The translations under genes were made by a program, and so were the position numbers. From Okapia johnstoni (Eukaryota > Chordata > Mammalia > Artiodactyla > Giraffidae), in the NCBI GenBank assembly GCA_024291935.2, contig CM044326.1, forward strand, positions 37,571,948 through 37,635,947: a stretch of 64,000 nt of DNA, given 5' to 3'. The notes beneath the pieces are model-generated. The model searched no databases, was not told the origin of the DNA, and saw nothing but the letters and a program-made list of their open reading frames with translations. Every line of letters begins with the position of its first letter. The stretch's first letter is position 1. This document shows positions 44,560 to 56,439 of the stretch, piece by piece.

Positions 44560-45416
44560 TGTATTTTAATAGGTAAAAAAATAGAGCTTTAGTTGAGCAA
44601 ATCTCCCAACAGAGGAAATAAAATTTTACAGTAAAAAGTTGATTGAATAAGTCTCATTAAAATATCCTCTATCTGGTTTTATTTAGCATAAGACTGGATG
44701 TTTAAAAAATTATAACTATTGCTATCTTTTATTTATTAAAATATTAATATTTTTGATAGGTAAGAAGTGAATTTATTCAGAGAAAGAAAAAAAATCACAC
44801 TCTACAGACAGACTGTGGACCATCTCAGAAGGTGAGAGCAGCTTAAAATGTTAATATATTTTTACTGTAGAAACTTAGACATATAAAAAAGTAAAGATTA
44901 AAAACATTTAAATGAAAATTCCCCCTGCTGGGGATAAATCCTGTTAATATTTTAGGGAACATCTTCCTTTCTTTCTGGCCATTTATACTATTTTGCAATG
45001 TGTGCTTTTAACTTAACATTGTTTCATGAACATTTTTTCATATCATTAAATATTTATGCACAACATCACCCTAAATTATTCACTTCCCCTTCTGACAGGA
45101 CATCACATTCTGCCTGCAATGCACTGGTGCAAGGTTGCTTGGGGAGACAGTTTTGAGACCCAGGGCTCTGGCGTTTTAAGAATTCTTCCTCATGATGATG
45201 GAGTTTAGTGATGAAGTCACCAGAATCTGTGAGGACTCTTGGCAACTGCTGACTACTCAGGAGCATTCCACATCTCGGCAGCATGCCCTTGTGTTTGATT
45301 TTTTTTTCTCACCATTTCTACAGCCACCTCTGAGGTCCTCTAAAACTTGTCTAGCTAGCCAAGACAGCCTCCAAATCTTTCTGACACCAGCTTCTCCTTG
45401 CTTACTTCTTTCTTCA
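44560..45416. other. Unassigned sequence, partly L1-like
   Basis: 44860-45065 (CATTGTTTCATGAACATTTT, TTCATATCATTAAATATT) resembles an old antisense L1 3' region. The remainder has no identity that I can support. Confidence 0.35.
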
Positions 45417-46035
45417 GTCAGTTCAGTCGCTCAGCCGTGTCCAACTCTTTGTGACCCCATGAACCGCAGCACGCCAGGCTTCCCTGTCCATCACCAACTC
45501 CCTGAGTCCACCCAAACCCATGTCCATCGTGTTGGTGATGCCATCCAGCCATCTCATCCTCTGTCGTCACCTTCTCCTCCTGCCCTCAAACTTTCCCAGC
45601 ATCAGGGTCTTTTCTAATGAGTCAGCTCTTCGCATCAGGTGGCCAAAGTATTGGAGTTTCAGCTTCAACATCAGTCCTTCCAATGAACATCCAGGACTGA
45701 TCTCCTTTAGGATGGACTGGTTGGATCTCCTTGCAGTCCAAGGGACTCTCAAGAGTCTTCTCCAACACCACGGTTCAAAAGCATCAATTCTTCGGTGCTC
45801 AGCTTTCTTCACTATCCAACTCTCACATCCATACATGACCACTGGAAAAACCATAGCCTCAACTAGATGGACCTTTGTTGGCAAAGTAATGTCTCTGCTT
45901 TTTAATATGTTGTCTATGTTGGTCATAACCTTCCTTCCAAGGAGTAAGCGTCTTTTAATTTCATGGCTGCAATCACCATCTGCAGTGATTTTGGAGCCCA
46001 GAAAAATAAAGTCAGCCAGTGTTTCCACAGTCACA
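45417..46035 (-). mobile_element. BovB LINE 3' end, open C-terminal frame
   Basis: About 620 bases close to the usual BovB sequence, from GTCAGTTCAGTCGCTCAGCC to GTCAGCCAGTGTTTCCAC. The minus strand is open for 155 codons (45567-46034), covering the segment after the RT catalytic core (FIFLGSKITADGDCSHEIKR, later VPWTARRSNQSILKEISPG). No RT core, endonuclease or 5' end, so inactive. The best-preserved BovB coding stretch in the window. Confidence 0.95.
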
Positions 46036-46452
46036 TTGGTACAAACATCCTCTTAAAATGGTTTTCTTCGCATCATCCTTTGATCCTTGGATTTCCGTGA
46101 CCCCCTTCAGTGGAGGCTGCCCTGCTACACTCCAGGGCTTTCCACCTCCCTCCAGCCTTGGTTCTCGGTTATCTCTTTACTTGAAACCCCAACTCCATCC
46201 AGTCTGAAGGACTACAGAGAACACTGTGTCAGAACGCATTTTTCCAAAATGGCCACAGTAGAATTTCTGTTTCCAGCTGTTTTTCTAGAAACTTCATATT
46301 TCTCCATCAAAAGGTAGAAAATAATATTTTTCCCCCCCTTTAAAGTAGGTGGACTATTTAGGTGCTTTGGACAGAGCAAGAGGGAGTCTGCGTGGTTTCT
46401 TAGGATGAGTTTGGAAAGGAGGACAGTTGTTCCCGGCTTTCTCTTTGTTTGT
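46036..46452. other. Unassigned sequence
   Basis: No repeat or exon recognised. Confidence 0.4.
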
Positions 46453-47046
46453 GTGTGTGTTTTATTGAAGTATAGTTGATTTACTATGTTGTGTTACTTT
46501 CTGGTGTACAGCAAAGTCATTCAGTTTTATATATATATTCATATTATTCTCCATTATGGTTTATTACAGGATATAGAATATAGTTCCCTGTGCTCTACAG
46601 TAGCACCTTGTAGTTTATCCATACTACATTTATTACTGTGTATCTGAGCTGCTGTAGTAGTTCAGATGGTAAAGAATCTGCCTGCAATTTGGGAGACCCG
46701 ATTTCGATCCCTGGGTCAGGAAGATCCTCTGGAGAAGGAATGGCTACCTACTCCAGTATTCTTACCTGGAGAATCCCGTGGACAGAGGAGCCTGATGGGC
46801 CACAGTCCATGGCATCACAGAATCAGACATGACTGAACGATTAAGCACGCACAAAAGTACACACCCTCCTTTTCTATTTGGTAAGTATAAGTTTGTTTAC
46901 TCTGGGTGTGAGTTTACTTCTGTTTGTAAATAAGTTCATTTGTATCATGTCTTATATTCCGCAGTGATGTCATGACTTTTGTCTTTCTCTGACTTGCTTC
47001 ACTTAGTGTGATTGTCTCTAAGTCCATCCATTTGGTGCAAATGGCT
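46453..47046 (-). mobile_element. L1 3' end, split by a Bov-tA
   Basis: Antisense L1: TTTATTGAAGTATAGTTGAT, GTGTACAGCAAAGTCATTCA, TATAGTTCCCTGTGCTCTAC, then after the SINE AAATAAGTTCATTTGTATCA and AGTCCATCCATTTGGTGCAA. The order is that of the 3' UTR read backwards. Confidence 0.88.
46640..46864 (+). mobile_element. Bov-tA SINE inside L1
   Basis: Head AGTTCAGATGGTAAAGAATC, box B ATTTCGATCCCTGGGTCAGG, tail CAGACATGACTGAACGATTA then GCACGCACAAAAG. The L1 resumes on both sides. Confidence 0.93.
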
Positions 47047-47420
47047 GAGTTTGAAGAGGAGCAGCTGCCTGCCTCTCTCTTTGGACACACACCTCAGGAA
47101 CCTTGGGCCAACATCTAAGAAGGCTCGCCCCCTGGAAGCCATGAAGCTGGAGAGACCACGTTGAGGCAGGGGGAGTGGGAGATGCTACCACAGCAGCCTC
47201 TGACATTGCAGGCATCAGCTGATTGAGTCTCAGATGTGTGAGTCAACAGGCCTTCTAAGGACTCCCATCCCAGACATAGAACCAACCCAGCTGACACTGA
47301 GGAGAGAGGACTCAGGTTATCTTTCTTGAGCCTTGCCCTAACTGCAGGTCTGTTGTTGCTGAAACCTAAGAAACATGATTATAAAATCCCATAAAGTATC
47401 CCTCACCACTGCTCTGTGAA
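47047..47420 (+). mobile_element. Possible LTR fragment
   Basis: GAAGCTGGAGAGACCACGTT, GCATCAGCTGATTGAGTCTC and AGTCAACAGGCCTTCTAAGG resemble the middle of an LTR family like the one at 61.8-63.0 kb. No ends seen. Confidence 0.3.
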
Positions 47421-47505
47421 TCCAGATAACTTTGGGTTTATCACTTTTTTTTTTAATTTAATTTTTTAACACCAAAATCATTTTGTATTGGGATATAGCC
47501 AATTA

Positions 47506-49466
47506 CCTTTTAGGATTTGAAATAAGTCAACTGGGATTTCATCACGTCTACTAGCTTTGTTCATAGTGATGCTTCTTAAGGCCCACTTGACTTTGCATTT
47601 GAGGATCACACCATCTTGTTGAGTGATCACACCATCAAGGTTATCTGGGTCATGAAGGTCTTTTTTGTATGGTTCTTCTCTGTATTCTTGCCATCTCTTT
47701 TTAATATCTTCACTTCTGTTAGTTCATACCATTTCTGTCCTTTATTGTGCCCATCTTTGGGTGAAATGTTCCCTTGGTATCTCTAGTTTTCTTGACAAGA
47801 TCTCTAGTCTTTCCCATTCTATTGTTTTCCTCTATTTCTTTGCATTGATCACTGAGGAAGGCATTCTTACCTCTCCTTGCTGTTCTTTGAAACTCTGCAT
47901 TCAAATGATATATCTTTCCTTTTCTCCTTTGCCTTTTGCTTCTCTTCTTTTCTCAGCTATTTGTAAGGCCTCCTCAGACAACTATTTTGCCTGTTTGCGT
48001 TTCTCTTTCTTGGGGATGGTCTTGATCACTGCCTCCTGTACAATGTCACAAACCTCTCTCCATGGTTCTTAAGGCACTCTGTCTATCAGATCTAATCCCT
48101 TGATTCTGTTTGTTACTTCCACTTTAAGGAAACGGTCAGTCTTCATTTCAATCCCAAAGAAAGGCAATGCCAAAGAATGCTTAAACTACCACACAATTGC
48201 ACTCGTTTCGCATGCTAACAAAGTAATGCTCAAAATTCTCCAAGCCAGGCTTCAACAGTATGTGAACTGCGAACTTCCAGATGTTCAAGCTGGATTTAGA
48301 AAAGGCAGAGGAACCAGAGATCGAATTGCCAACATCTGTTGGATCGTAGAAAAAGCAAGAGAGTTCCAGAGAAACATCTACATCTACTTTATTGACTATG
48401 CCAAAGCCTTTGACTGTGGATCGCAACAAACTGTGGAAAATTCTTCAGGAGATGGGAATATCAGACCACATGACCTGACTCTTGAGAAACCTATATGCAG
48501 GTGAAGAATCAACAGGTAGAACCAGACATGGAAGGACAGACTGGTTAAAAATTGTAAAAGGAGTACATCAATGCTGTATATTGTCACCCTGCTTATTTAA
48601 CTTATATGCAGTGTACATCATGTGAAATGCCAGGCTGGATGAAGCACAAGCTAGAATCAAGGTGCTGGGAGAAACATCAATAACCTCAGATACCCAGATG
48701 ACACCATCCTTATGGCAGAAAGCAAAGAGGAACTGAAAAGCCTCTTGATGAAAGTGAAAGAGGAGAGTGAAAAAATTGGCTTAAAACTCAATATACAAAA
48801 AACTAAGATCATGGCATCTGGTCCCACCATTTCATGGCAAATAGATGGGGAAACAATGGAAATAGTGACAGACTTTATTTTTTGAGGCTCCAAAATCACT
48901 GCAGATGGTGATGGCAGCCATGAAATTAAAAGATGCTTGCTCCTTGGAAGAAAAGCTATGACCAACCTAGACAGCATATTGAAAAGCAGAGACATTACTT
49001 TATCAACAAAGGTCCATCTAGTCAAGGTTGTAGTTTTTGCAGTAGTCATGTATGGATGTGAGAGTTGGACTATAAAGAAAGCTGACCGTTGAAGAATTGA
49101 TGCTTTTGAACTGTGGTGTTGGAGAAGACTCTTCAGAGTCCCTTAGACTGCAAGGAGATCCAATCAGTCAATCCTCAAGGAAATCAGTCCTGAATATTCA
49201 TTGGAAGGACTGATGTTGAAGCTGAAACTCCAATACTTTGGCCACCTGATGAGAAGAACTGACTCTTTGGAAAAGACCCTGATGCTGGGAAAGATTGACG
49301 TCAGGAGAAGGGGATGATAGGGGATGAGATGGTTGGATGGCATCACTGACTCGATGGACATGAGTTTGAGTAAGCTCCGGGAGTTGGTAATGGACAGGGA
49401 GGCCTGGCATGCTGCAATCCATGGTTCACAAAGAATCAGACATGACTGATCGACTAAACTGAACTG
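47506..49466 (+). mobile_element. 5'-inverted (twin-primed) BovB, 1.96 kb
   Basis: 47506 to about 48126 is BovB ORF sequence in reverse orientation (minus strand encodes RDTKGTFHPKMGTIKDRNGM). About 48127-49466 is forward BovB from the RT domain to the tail CTAAACTGAACTG. ATAGCCAATTA flanks it exactly (47495-47505 and 49467-49477). The two parts nearly adjoin in the normal ORF; about 70 bases seem lost, judged from memory. RT relics: QAGFRKGRGTRD, motif A FIDYAKAFDC, then a frameshift. The catalytic YADD appears as YPDD (TACCCAGATGAC). Inactive. Confidence 0.92.
48127..48504 (+). pseudogene. BovB reverse transcriptase remnant
   Basis: Within a 134-codon open frame (48100-48504), residues from about 14 on read ISIPKKGNAKECLNYHTIAL and continue to the motif A block FIDYAKAFDC, whose Asp is an RT catalytic residue. 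A 2-base loss straight after it breaks the frame, so motif C lies in another frame. The first dozen residues come from the inverted segment and are not BovB protein. Confidence 0.88.
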
Positions 49467-51432
49467 ATAGCCAATTAACAATATTGTGATGGTTTCAGGT
49501 GAACAAAGAAGGGACTCAGCCATACAGATACATGTATCCAGTCTCCCCCAAAGCCCTCTCACATCCAGGCTGGCATATGACATTGAGCAGAGGTCCATGT
49601 GCTATGCAGTAGGTCCTTGTTGGTTATTCATTTTAAATATAGCAGTGTGTACATGACCTTCCCAAAGTCCCTAACTATCCCATCACCCTGGCAAACTTAA
49701 GTTTATTTTCTAAATCTCTGTTTAGTAAATAAGTTCATTTGTATCATATCTTTTTAGATGCCACATATAAGGGATGTCATATAATATTGCTTTTTAAAAA
49801 ATTTGTATTATTATGCATTTATTTTTATTCCTAAACTATTTATTATTATTTTTTAAATTATTTGGGGTTAAATAAAACAGAACATTATCTACCTAATATT
49901 CTATACCTGTAATTTTTCAACCTACCTTAAATTTTAGAATATATTTATGTTGGTAGGTAGCATTGATTCATTTTAACTAGTGTGCAAATTCCACTGGGTG
50001 AATATACCTCAAAATACTTAATTTACCAGTTAATAGATACTTGAATTGGGTTCAGATTTTTGCTGCTATGACCAATATTTTATAAATACTCTTGTACCAG
50101 TGTCTTAGGTCACATGAACAAGAGTATATATACCTGAGAACAGAAAGAATGTAACATACTTGAGAATGGAAATGTGCATTTGTAAGATAATGCTTTAAAA
50201 GAGGTTGTAACCAATTGCTACTCTTAATACTAATAGCAAGATAGTATAATTATTAACATTTAGCTTTGCTGATTATCTTACCTTTTACTTATCTATTGGT
50301 TGTCAATCATCTTAATTTGTATTTAAATGGTTACTAATTAGACCAAATAGATGATATAGATACAGACATAGATAGAGACGAATGGGACTGTTCAAGGATT
50401 TTATCCAGATTTCTGTTGAATTTTTGTGTTTTTTCTCATTAACTTGGGTTAAATCTTCAATATTTTTTGGATGCAAGTATTTTGCTGCTTTGTGTGTTTC
50501 AACTCTTCTTCTGTTTTATGACTTGCCTTTTTGTAACTTGCATAGTATCTTTGGATAAATGTGTTGGATTTTAATGCAATTAAATTTACAGTCATGTCCT
50601 GTATGTCATTACATCTTTCTTGGTTGAGATGGCAGGTATGAAAGGGGAAGTTAATGTATAAACATACTTATCTGCCTGGATATTATAAAAATATTTTAAC
50701 ATTTTTAGTGTTATATCTTACAATTTTGTCTTGAATATATGTGGAATTCTTGTAAAGAGAGATTCATTTTCTGTTTTCTTCATATGAATAACGAAAAGAC
50801 CTGCACCATTCATGTGTTGATCATTTTTCCCAGTTTCCAAAATGCATTCTCTATCAATTCTATTAGTCTATCAAGTCCCTATTAGAACTCTTTCTTCTGT
50901 TACACTGAACTATTTAGCTACTTTGCTTTAATCTGACATTGGCTTCATTACTATACTCTTGCTACAGAACTAGAAACCTAACCAGGTAAACTGTCTCCCA
51001 CCCCCCCAGCTTATTCCTCCTCAGTGTATCCTGTATATTTCCCAGGCTTTTGTACTTCCATGTAGATTTCATTACCAGCTTATCAAATTCTAAAACAACC
51101 TATGGGGAGTCAGATTGGAATTGCATTGGATCTTCAGATCAGCATGAGAAGATTTGACATCTTAAAATATTGGGCCATTGTATTGCTAAATATGGTATGT
51201 CTATCCATTTATTTAGGTCTTTAAAAAGACTTCAGATACATTTTATTACTTTAATAGGTGTGCATCTTTAAAGATGATATATGTACACATATATTTGATT
51301 GCTATTGAAAGTAAAAATTATTTTTATTGTTTCTGCTTGAATATGGAAATGCAATTTTAAATATATTGATTTTATATGTAGCAATTTTTCTAAACTTTTA
51401 CTTTTAATAATATGTAAATTCTTTGTGCATGT

Positions 51433-51585
51433 ATGGTAAGTCACTTCAGTCATGTTCAACTCTGTGAGACCCAGTGGACTGTAGCCTGCCAGGCTCCTCT
51501 ATCCATAGAATTCTCCAGGCAAGAATACTGGGGTGAGTTATCTTTTCCTTCTCCAGGGGATCTTCCTGGCCCATGGATCTTTAGG
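51433..51585 (-). mobile_element. Bov-tA SINE, partial
   Basis: Reversed tail GGTAAGTCACTTCAGTCATG, CAGGCAAGAATACTGGGGTG, ending at GATCTTCCTGGCCCATGGAT. The tRNA head is lost. Confidence 0.92.
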
Positions 51586-51892
51586 GTTTGCCATATTGAC
51601 AGTCATGAGCCACAAAGTATCATTTGTTTCCATGTTGATTTCCCCCTTATTCCGTCGGCTAGGATTTACATGGCGATGTGAGATAGAATCGATGAGAGCA
51701 AGCACTTTTGTCTTGTTCATGATTTCAAAGAGAATATTTCTAATGATGAAACACGAAGAACAATATGTGCCATAAATTCAAGTAGATATGCTTTATCACG
51801 TTAAGGAGAGCTCCTTCTGTTTCTTGTTTTCAAAGAGTTTTCATCGTAAGCGGGTATTGAGCTTTATTATCTACATTTTATGCATGTGTCCT

Positions 51893-51980
51893 GTAACGTT
51901 TTGAAATGCATGGTGCTTTTGAGACACATCTATGTTGTAACCTTTTGAAATGCATGGCATTTCTGAGACACATCTATGTT
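51893..51980. repeat. Tandem duplication of a 44-bp unit
   Basis: Two adjacent copies, 51893-51936 and 51937-51980, both holding TTTTGAAATGCATGG and GAGACACATCTATGTT with about five differences. Confidence 0.9.
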
Positions 51981-53107
51981 GTGTGTATTGATATTTCAGT
52001 GCTTCTTATTGTTGAAGGGTATCCCACTATTTGGATAAATTTACCAGTTTGTTTATACATTCACCCATTGAAGAACATTTGGGTAGATGCTAGTTTTTGG
52101 CAATTATGAATAGATCTACTAGACTCATTCACATAGGTTTTTGTATGAATGTAATCTTTCATTTCTCTAGGATTAATTCTTTGGATTGGGATTGTTGGGT
52201 CAGATGGGGAGTATTCAATGTATGCAATACTTTAAAGAAATTATCAAAGCGTTTTCCAAAATGGCCATCCCATTTTGCAATCCCACCATCAGAATGAGAA
52301 AGTCTGAGTTGTTCTTTATTATCGCCAGCACTTAGTAATGCTCCAATTCTAAAAGGTGTGTAGTAGTATCTCATCATGGTTTTAACTTGCATTTTCCTAA
52401 TGGTTAATGATGTTGAGCACAGATTCATGTGCTTTTTTCCTGCTGCTATGTCTTTTTGAGAAGTAATTGTTGAAGTCTTTTGTTTTTTTTTAAATTGGAC
52501 TGTTGTTCTTACTATTGAACTTTGAGAAATCTTTGTATATTGTGGATACAAGTCTTTTATTTATTATCTCATTTCCAAGCATTTCTCTCAGTTTATTGTT
52601 TGTATATTCATTCTCTTAACATTATCATTGATGGATGTTTTTATCTTTGATAAAATCTAATTTATCATTTTTTTCCTTTTATGGATCATGATTTTAGTCT
52701 TTTATTTAAGCTCTCAAAATTTATAATAATTTATGAAAATATCTCCATGTAGAGTTATTTATCACAATTTCATTAGTATTTATGGAGTCTCACTTTACGA
52801 TATATAATCAAGTTGTAATCCATGTCTTCTTTCTTCTCCTGTTTGCCTAGATAGATATTTATTTATGCTATTGATGACTTTCAAAGAGCCAGTTTGTGAT
52901 TTTATTTATTTTCTCTATTATTTTCCTGTTTTCAATTTTACTGACTCCATCAGTTTTCATTTCATATATTTTGAAGCTCTGTTGTTAGGTACACAAGCAT
53001 TGCAATTTGCTTTGTCTTCTGGTAAATTGACCCTTTTGTCCTTTTGTCATTCTGTGTATCTCACTTTATACCTGACCATTTTTCTTGCTTTCAAGATTAC
53101 TTTGTCT

Positions 53108-53329
53108 CATGTTTTATGCATGGGACGGATGCTCAGGGATGGAGCGTTGGGATGACACAGAGGGATGGGAAGGGGAGGGAGGTGGGAGGAGGGTTCGGGA
53201 GGGGAGCACGTGTGAACCCATGGCTGATTCATGTCAATGTATGGCAAAAACTACTACAATATTGTAAAGTAATTAGCCCCCAACTAAAATAAATTAAAAA
53301 AAATAAAATAATAAAAAAAATAAAAAAAA
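53108..53329 (+). mobile_element. Ruminant L1 3' end with 15-bp TSD
   Basis: L1 3' UTR: GGATGCTCAGGGATGGAGCG, a G-rich block (53160-53200), CATGGCTGATTCATGTCAAT, then an A/TAAA-rich tail of about 45 bases. AAGATTACTTTGTCT is perfect on both sides (53093-53107 and 53330-53344). It sits in an older antisense L1 that resumes exactly after it. Confidence 0.93.
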
Positions 53330-53955
53330 AAGATTACTTTGTCTGATATTATAGCCATTCCATTTTTATTTTCATTAGAGTTTTCAAAATATATATTTTT
53401 TCATTCGTTTACTTTTAACCGACTTATATCATTATATAAAGCACAGTTTGGCTTTATTATCTAATTTGATACGCTCTTTAATTATCATTTTAAATCATTT
53501 ATGCATAATGCAATTTTTTTTATTTTAGAGTCAAGTCTACCATTTTGTTATGTATAATGTGCTACCTTTTTTATCTCCTTGTTTTCTCTTTCTTGTCTTA
53601 TTTTGAACTATTTAAATCATATTTTATCCAATTTTAATTAATCTATTGGGTTTCTTTTTACTATATATCTCTTTTAAAGCTTTATTTTTGTTGCCCAAGG
53701 CATTACACTATTCATACTTACCATTTCACTTTCTACTTAGAATTAATATTTTGCCACTTCAAGTCAATGTAGAAAATTTACCATGATGCATATTATTTTA
53801 TACTCTCCTGCTCTTGTTGTCTTTTGACATACATTGCATTTAAAAATATCAAGAAGCCCAGTCAGACAATGTCATAATTCTTGTATTCAATTGTCAAGTG
53901 TGTTTTGAAGAACTTAAGAGGAAGAAAATAATCTATTTGCCAAAAAATTTACTAA

Positions 53956-53989
<34 letters not shown>
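53956..53989. repeat. (TA)n microsatellite, one interruption
   Basis: Alternating TA with a single ACA interruption. Confidence 0.93.
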
Positions 53990-54420
53990 TTACTATTTTT
54001 TGTTGTTCTTTATTCCTTGTGTTCCAAGTTTTCCTCTAGGGTTATTTTCCTTCCATTTGAAAAACAATCTTCAGGTTTAGTTTTAGGCAATAAGCAAATT
54101 TGCTTAGTTTCCTTTCATCTGAGAATATCTTCATTTCACCTTCATTCCTGAAGGATATTTTCACTGACTATAGATTCCTGGGTTGACAGCTCTTTTCTCT
54201 CAGCACTTTAAAAATATTGCCCACTTCTTTCGTGCCTCCATGGCTTTAGATGAGAAATATCCTGTCATTCAGATAATTATTCTTCTAGAAGTAATGTACC
54301 ATTTTTCTCTCTAGCTCTTTTCAGACTTTTTTCTTTAACTTTTCAACAGTTTGATTTTGATGTGTCTGAGAATGGAATTCTTCAAATTTAAGAATAAATT
54401 GGTGTGAATGCCTATGACAG

Positions 54421-55684
54421 CTAGAGTAGTTGAGGAAAGACTTCAGATCTCAATGTAGATTGGATTCCTGTAAGAAAATAGAGGAAAGAAAAAGGATTGA
54501 ATAAGTATAGTCTTAGAGTGTTCTAAAGAGAGTTTGGCCAAACCAATGGTTGTTCTTGAGCCAAAGGTACTTACTGGCAGAACCCTACATCTTACAGGGA
54601 TGGGTCTGCATCAGCACACCCACTATGCTTGGTCATTGACTAGGAGCAAACTTTGAGGAGCACAGCCTTGGCACAGACATGGTGACATACCTGAAGGAGC
54701 GGTAGCTGGGTTCACTGGTATGCTTCCTGGAGCAGAAGATATCAGCAGCACGTGTCCATGGCCTCCAAGTCTACTTTGTAGGGTATCACCCTAGCAACCA
54801 TGTAGAGAGTAGAATGTAGTGACGAGGGGTTCCAGCTACACTACAGAAACAATGGTGGGAGAGGACAGTGATCATGCTGGAGGTGGTGAGAAGAGATCAC
54901 AGTTTGGATCTATTTTTAACATAAGGTCAATGAAATTTTCTGAGAGGGTAGTTTTGTTGTTAACAGGGTAACCTTACATCCCTGTGTGACATGAACTTAA
55001 TTGTCAGCTGAAATCAAACCTAGCCTTGAAGTCTTTCCTAAAAATGAATCCTTAGCAGCTCAGACTTTTCAGAAACTCTTACTCTATTCCCTCAGTAAAT
55101 AGGTGGCAGGTTGAGGACAGGTAAGGGAAGATCATAAACCCAAATCACAAAGTCCTTTCATCAAGAACTGCAATAAGCCCAGCTAGTCTGATGTCCTGTC
55201 TCATATTTTTCCTCCACTTCTGAATCTAAGCCAGACTTCCCAATCTTCATCAGGTCCGTATTCCATCAGGCACTCTATTCTCCAGAACATCTCTGCAGGC
55301 AAAGTTAGCCTACTCTGATCAGTTTCTGAGATTCTGTAGATAAACAGTAGTTCACCAAAATAAATACAGCCCTAAAGGATTTGCAAGATGACATCAAAGA
55401 AGAAGATTGTTCTCAGATATTCTAACCCTACTGCCCCTTCCCCAACCTCCTTCTCCAGCCTTGAATAATGGGAACATCAGAAACTGTCCCGCTTTATTTC
55501 CATGTTCAAGTCCTACTAAGTTTGATGTCCATCTCACATACCACCATCTTCCATAAGGTCTCCCTGACAACATAAGCTGTCCTTTATCAATGTAAGCAAT
55601 CTATTTCTTTCTATAGACAAAAAAGGGTATCTGTGTTTCTCTTAGAATTCATCAGCTTCTACTTTGTGTTAGATTCCATGTCCT
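54421..55684. other. Unassigned sequence
   Basis: No family named with confidence. 54840-54910 (ATGCTGGAGGTGGTGAGAAG) resembles a widespread old mammalian repeat. 55540-55670 is faintly L2-like. Confidence 0.35.
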
Positions 55685-56060
55685 CTGTCAGTCAACTTTG
55701 CTTCTGTAACAGACAACTCCAAACAACCCCAACAAAGTAAACCAGCATCCTTTTCTTGCTCATGTAGGATGCTAGTTGACTCAGCTCCAGGATGCAGCCC
55801 TGTCAGGAGAAGCTCTGCTCCATATGTGTTCTCATACTGGGACCCAGACAGATGGAGCAACAAATGTTTTTTTGAACCTGCCATTGTCATGGCAGAGGGC
55901 AGAAGTGCAAAGGAAAACATTTGCAATATCTTTTAAAACTTTGGATATAATATACTCCCACATCCTACTGGCCAAGTTCAAAGTCAATGAGGTAACAATG
56001 ACACAACTTCCACAGGAAGAAGAAGCAAGCTACATGGCAATGAGTGGGGATGTATGAGGA
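55685..56060 (-). mobile_element. Possible LTR relict
   Basis: CTTCTGTAACAGACAACTCC, TTTTCTTGCTCATGTAGGAT, CTGCTCCATATGTGTTCTCA and ACTGGGACCCAGACAGATGG follow the order of an old reversed LTR-type repeat that I cannot name. Confidence 0.38.
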
Positions 56061-56094
56061 AATCTTTAAGAGCAATTATACAATCAACCGTGTC

Positions 56095-56225
56095 TTACCC
56101 ACCCTGGTTTTGAGCCCCTGGAAAGCAGAGCCCGGGAACAATTCCACTGTGACCTCTATAAGATCTAGCACTGTGGCTAATGTGTAGTAGGTACTCAGCT
56201 AGTGTCTGAGTAATGAATGGATATT
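56095..56225 (+). mobile_element. L2 3' end
   Basis: GAGCCCCTGGAAAGCAGAGC, CTAGCACTGTGGCTAATGTG and TAGTAGGTACTCAGCTAGTG, ending at GAGTAATGAATGG, fit the L2 3' terminus. Confidence 0.5.
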
Positions 56226-56439
56226 TTTCACAACAAAACTACAAGGTGACCTATTGTTTTATGAGAAAACTTCAAGCTGTCTGGATTTTTCACTCTTCAT
56301 TTATTTCCAGCAAATTATCACTTTCTGAAGAGGCAATATTGTCCTCATTCCAAAATCTCCCTGAAGTTTTATACTTCCTTTCCCATGCCCTTTGAGTGTT
56401 CATGGATCAGCCTAGATGGGGGAAGCAGCGTGGCAGGCA

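Larger units (their letters stand above)
47440..49800 (-). mobile_element. L1 3' end, split by BovB
   Basis: Antisense L1 in two parts: 47440-47505 (T-run, then ATTTTGTATTGGGATATAGC) and 49467-49800 (AACAATATTGTGATGGTTTC, GTCCTTGTTGGTTATTCATT, AAATAAGTTCATTTGTATCA). Removing the BovB and one TSD copy joins them into continuous L1. Confidence 0.88.
49801..54420 (-). mobile_element. Ancient L1 sequence, patchwork
   Basis: Antisense L1-like blocks recur: GAATTGCATTGGATCTTCAG near 51118, TTCCAAAATGGCCATCCCAT near 52255, GCATTTTCCTAATGGTTAAT near 52390, GAAGCTCTGTTGTTAGGTAC near 52973, and CTTCATTTCACCTTCATTCC near 54130. It probably represents two or more old copies. A Bov-tA at 51433 and a later L1 end at 53108 interrupt it. 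49801-51060 is weakest. Confidence 0.5.

Noticed and set aside
48100..48504. Apparent gene encoding a reverse-transcriptase-like protein
   Set aside because: BovB remnant: its start lies in the inverted segment, and the frame breaks just after motif A.
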